Assembly: GCA_023430885.1 (NCBI GenBank)
Contig: JAEYYH010000005.1
Span: 1-64,000, forward strand
Direction: 5' to 3'
DNA length: 64,000 bases
Source: Bacillota bacterium
GTDB lineage: Bacteria; Bacillota_I; Bacilli_A; RF39; UBA660
Shown one piece after another: positions 62,872 through 64,000 of this stretch. Every line of letters starts with the position of its first letter. The stretch's first letter is position 1. A program made the position numbers and the translations under genes. Under the pieces are notes generated by a model, which searched no databases, was not told where the DNA came from, and was given only the letters and a program-made list of their open reading frames with translations.

Positions 62872-63147
62872 ATGGCAGTAAAATTAAGACTTAAAAGAAT
62901 GGGAACTAAAAAGAGACCATTTTACCGTGTTATAGCAGCTGATTCAAGAAGTCCAAGAGACGGACGTTTTATTGAAGTTGTTGGTACATACAATCCAATC
63001 GTAGAACCAGCTGAAATAAAATTAGATGAAGAAAAAGCTATGAAATGGCTTAGCGAAGGAGCTATTCCAACTGATACTGTAAGAGATTTATTCAGAAGTC
63101 AAGGAATCATGGAAAAATTCCATAATTCTAAAAAAGAAAGCAAATAA
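62872..63147 (+). CDS. rpsP: 30S ribosomal protein S16
   Basis: 91 residues: AVKLRLKRMGTKKRPFYRVI, DSRSPRDGRFIEVVGTYNP and WLSEGAIPTDTVRDLF are diagnostic of bS16. Start after GGAGGGAACTAG. It is followed three bases later by khpA, the usual Firmicute order (rpsP-khpA-rimM-trmD); rimM and trmD are not present here. Confidence 0.98.
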   Translation: MAVKLRLKRMGTKKRPFYRVIAADSRSPRDGRFIEVVGTYNPIVEPAEIKLDEEKAMKWLSEGAIPTDTVRDLFRSQGIMEKFHNSKKESK

Positions 63148-63150
63148 TAA

Positions 63151-63396
63151 ATGAACGCAGTAGAATTAACTGAATTCTTAATTAAGAATTTAGTAAAAGA
63201 ACCAGACATGGTATCAGTTAAACAATTAGCCGATGAGGATGACTCTACAGTTATACAAGTTTTAGTTGACAATAATGATATGGGTGCTGTTATTGGAAGA
63301 AGTGGTAATATAGCAAAAGCTATAAGAGTACTTGTTCAAGCATCTGCATATGCTACTGGTCAGAAAAGAGTAAGAATCGATATAGATTCATTTTAA
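63151..63396 (+). CDS. khpA: KH-domain RNA-binding protein KhpA
   Basis: 81 residues, a single KH domain with VIGRSGNIAKAIRVLV (the GxxG loop). With KhpB it binds RNA and affects cell division and elongation in streptococci. Start 3 bases after rpsP; closed by a terminator, so the operon ends here rather than running into rimM. Confidence 0.93.
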   Translation: MNAVELTEFLIKNLVKEPDMVSVKQLADEDDSTVIQVLVDNNDMGAVIGRSGNIAKAIRVLVQASAYATGQKRVRIDIDSF

Positions 63397-63420
63397 GAAG
63401 TTGATACTTCTTTTTTTTTT
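63395..63420 (+). terminator. Rho-independent terminator
   Basis: AAGAAGT, loop TGAT, ACTTCTT and ten T. Confidence 0.9.
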
Positions 63421-63514
63421 ACTTATCATATTGATAATTTACTACCACTATGTTATTATTATCATAGTAAAAAAGTAGTATAAGTAAAAGGTAGTATAAG
63501 TGAAGAGGTATTAT

Positions 63515-64000
63515 ATGTCGAGTAAAAATAAAGCTTTTACCTTAATTGAACTTTTAGCAGTAATTTTAATTCTTGGAATAATTGCCCTTATTGCCATACC
63601 AATGGTTTTAAACGTAATAAAAGATGCCAAAAAGGGTGCCTTAAAAGATACAGCCAGCAAAATTTTGAATGCAGCTGAACAAAAAACTATTCTTGATGAT
63701 GAAGAAAAAATATATATTATTCAAGATGGAAAACTTGAAAATAATGACTTGAATATAAAAATCAAGAAAAATATTGATTTTGGAATCATTGTTGTTTATC
63801 CAGATGATTCATATACAGTAGTTATATCTGATGGTAAGTATTGTGCAACTGGAAGTAACGATTCTGAAGTAACTGTCACTGATGGAAAATGCGATTTAGA
63901 TACAGGTTCAGATGTTTATGTACTTAGTTCGAAAAAATTAGTTGCAACTAATTCTAATTACAGCACTATTATATATAACAATAGTACTAATGCTGATATT
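63515..64000 (+). CDS. Prepilin-like protein, third copy (cut by window edge)
   Basis: 162 codons without stop to the window end, start after GAAGAGGTATTAT. The leader MSSKNKA is followed by FTLIELLAVILILGIIALIA, the same hydrophobic helix as in the two prepilin genes at 50-53 kb; position -1 is Ala rather than Gly, still acceptable for many prepilin peptidases. The remainder (to residue 162) is a pilin-like globular part with two Cys (YCATGS, GKCDLD). Its C-terminal end and any variable repeat lie outside. Confidence 0.85.
   Translation, partial: MSSKNKAFTLIELLAVILILGIIALIAIPMVLNVIKDAKKGALKDTASKILNAAEQKTILDDEEKIYIIQDGKLENNDLNIKIKKNIDFGIIVVYPDDSYTVVISDGKYCATGSNDSEVTVTDGKCDLDTGSDVYVLSSKKLVATNSNYSTIIYNNSTNADI

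Overview
The window is low-GC (visibly about 70% or more A+T), gene-dense DNA read with the standard bacterial code (TGG for Trp, TGA as stop). Informational genes (dnaB/dnaI primosome loader pair, rnjA, ylxM, cvfB, khpA, T-box-controlled thrS) place it in the Firmicutes, most likely an uncultured, host-associated member of the Bacilli (Erysipelotrichia/RF39-like); that rank is inference. Four spore-related genes (SpoIIIAH-like, gerE, gerM, cotE) indicate a spore-forming ancestry and possibly a living sporulation programme.

Layout. 1-2.2 kb: tail of an IS3-family transposase and two tandem VanY-type carboxypeptidases. 2.3-4 kb: a small unknown gene, an HTH regulator fused to a complete desulfoferrodoxin-like iron protein, and an unknown gene. 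4.2-13.6 kb: housekeeping run priA-fmt-(two membrane proteins)-ruvA-ruvB-unknown, then queA-metallopeptidase-like-miaA, convergent with rnjA. 15.4-19.4 kb: ftsY-ylxM-herA-like-membrane protein. 19.5-21.5 kb: tRNA-Lys followed by a retron (structured msr-msd RNA, a small membrane-protein ORF, reverse transcriptase). 21.6-30 kb: cupin, cvfB, Cys-cluster protein, Ada-like Zn domain, TfoX-N protein and an ABC-2 exporter operon. 30-33 kb: tRNA-Ile, tRNA-Glu, tRNA-Ser and small unknown genes. 33.8-39.5 kb: RluA-type pseudouridine synthase, degenerate ZnuA-like lipoprotein with yidD, rnc, yebC, lepB. 39.6-46.9 kb: PH-domain protein, dnaB-dnaI, a divergent RNB exonuclease, a T-box leader, an unknown gene and a ThrS lacking TGS. 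47-48.8 kb: spoIIIAH-like, gerE, gerM; tRNA-Arg.

49.4-53 kb is the most unusual accessory region: a broken serine recombinase, a non-coding 97-nt repeat packed with AAC codons, and two paralogous prepilin-like genes. The 3' end of the first prepilin gene carries a second 97-nt copy that differs from the non-coding copy mainly at adenines. This is the template-repeat/variable-repeat signature of a diversity-generating retroelement (DGR). No DGR-type reverse transcriptase is in the window; the only RT, 29 kb away, looks like a retron RT. A third prepilin gene of the same family runs off the right edge.

53-64 kb: unknown genes, a decayed duplicate of the gmk 3' end, gmk, a glycerophosphodiesterase, an ABC-2 transporter, glgP (glycogen phosphorylase), cotE, rpsP and khpA. 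Most transcription units end in clear hairpin-plus-T-run terminators, and many translation starts carry AGGTGATAATATG or AAAGGAGG-type sites, which were used to shorten several over-long reading frames.
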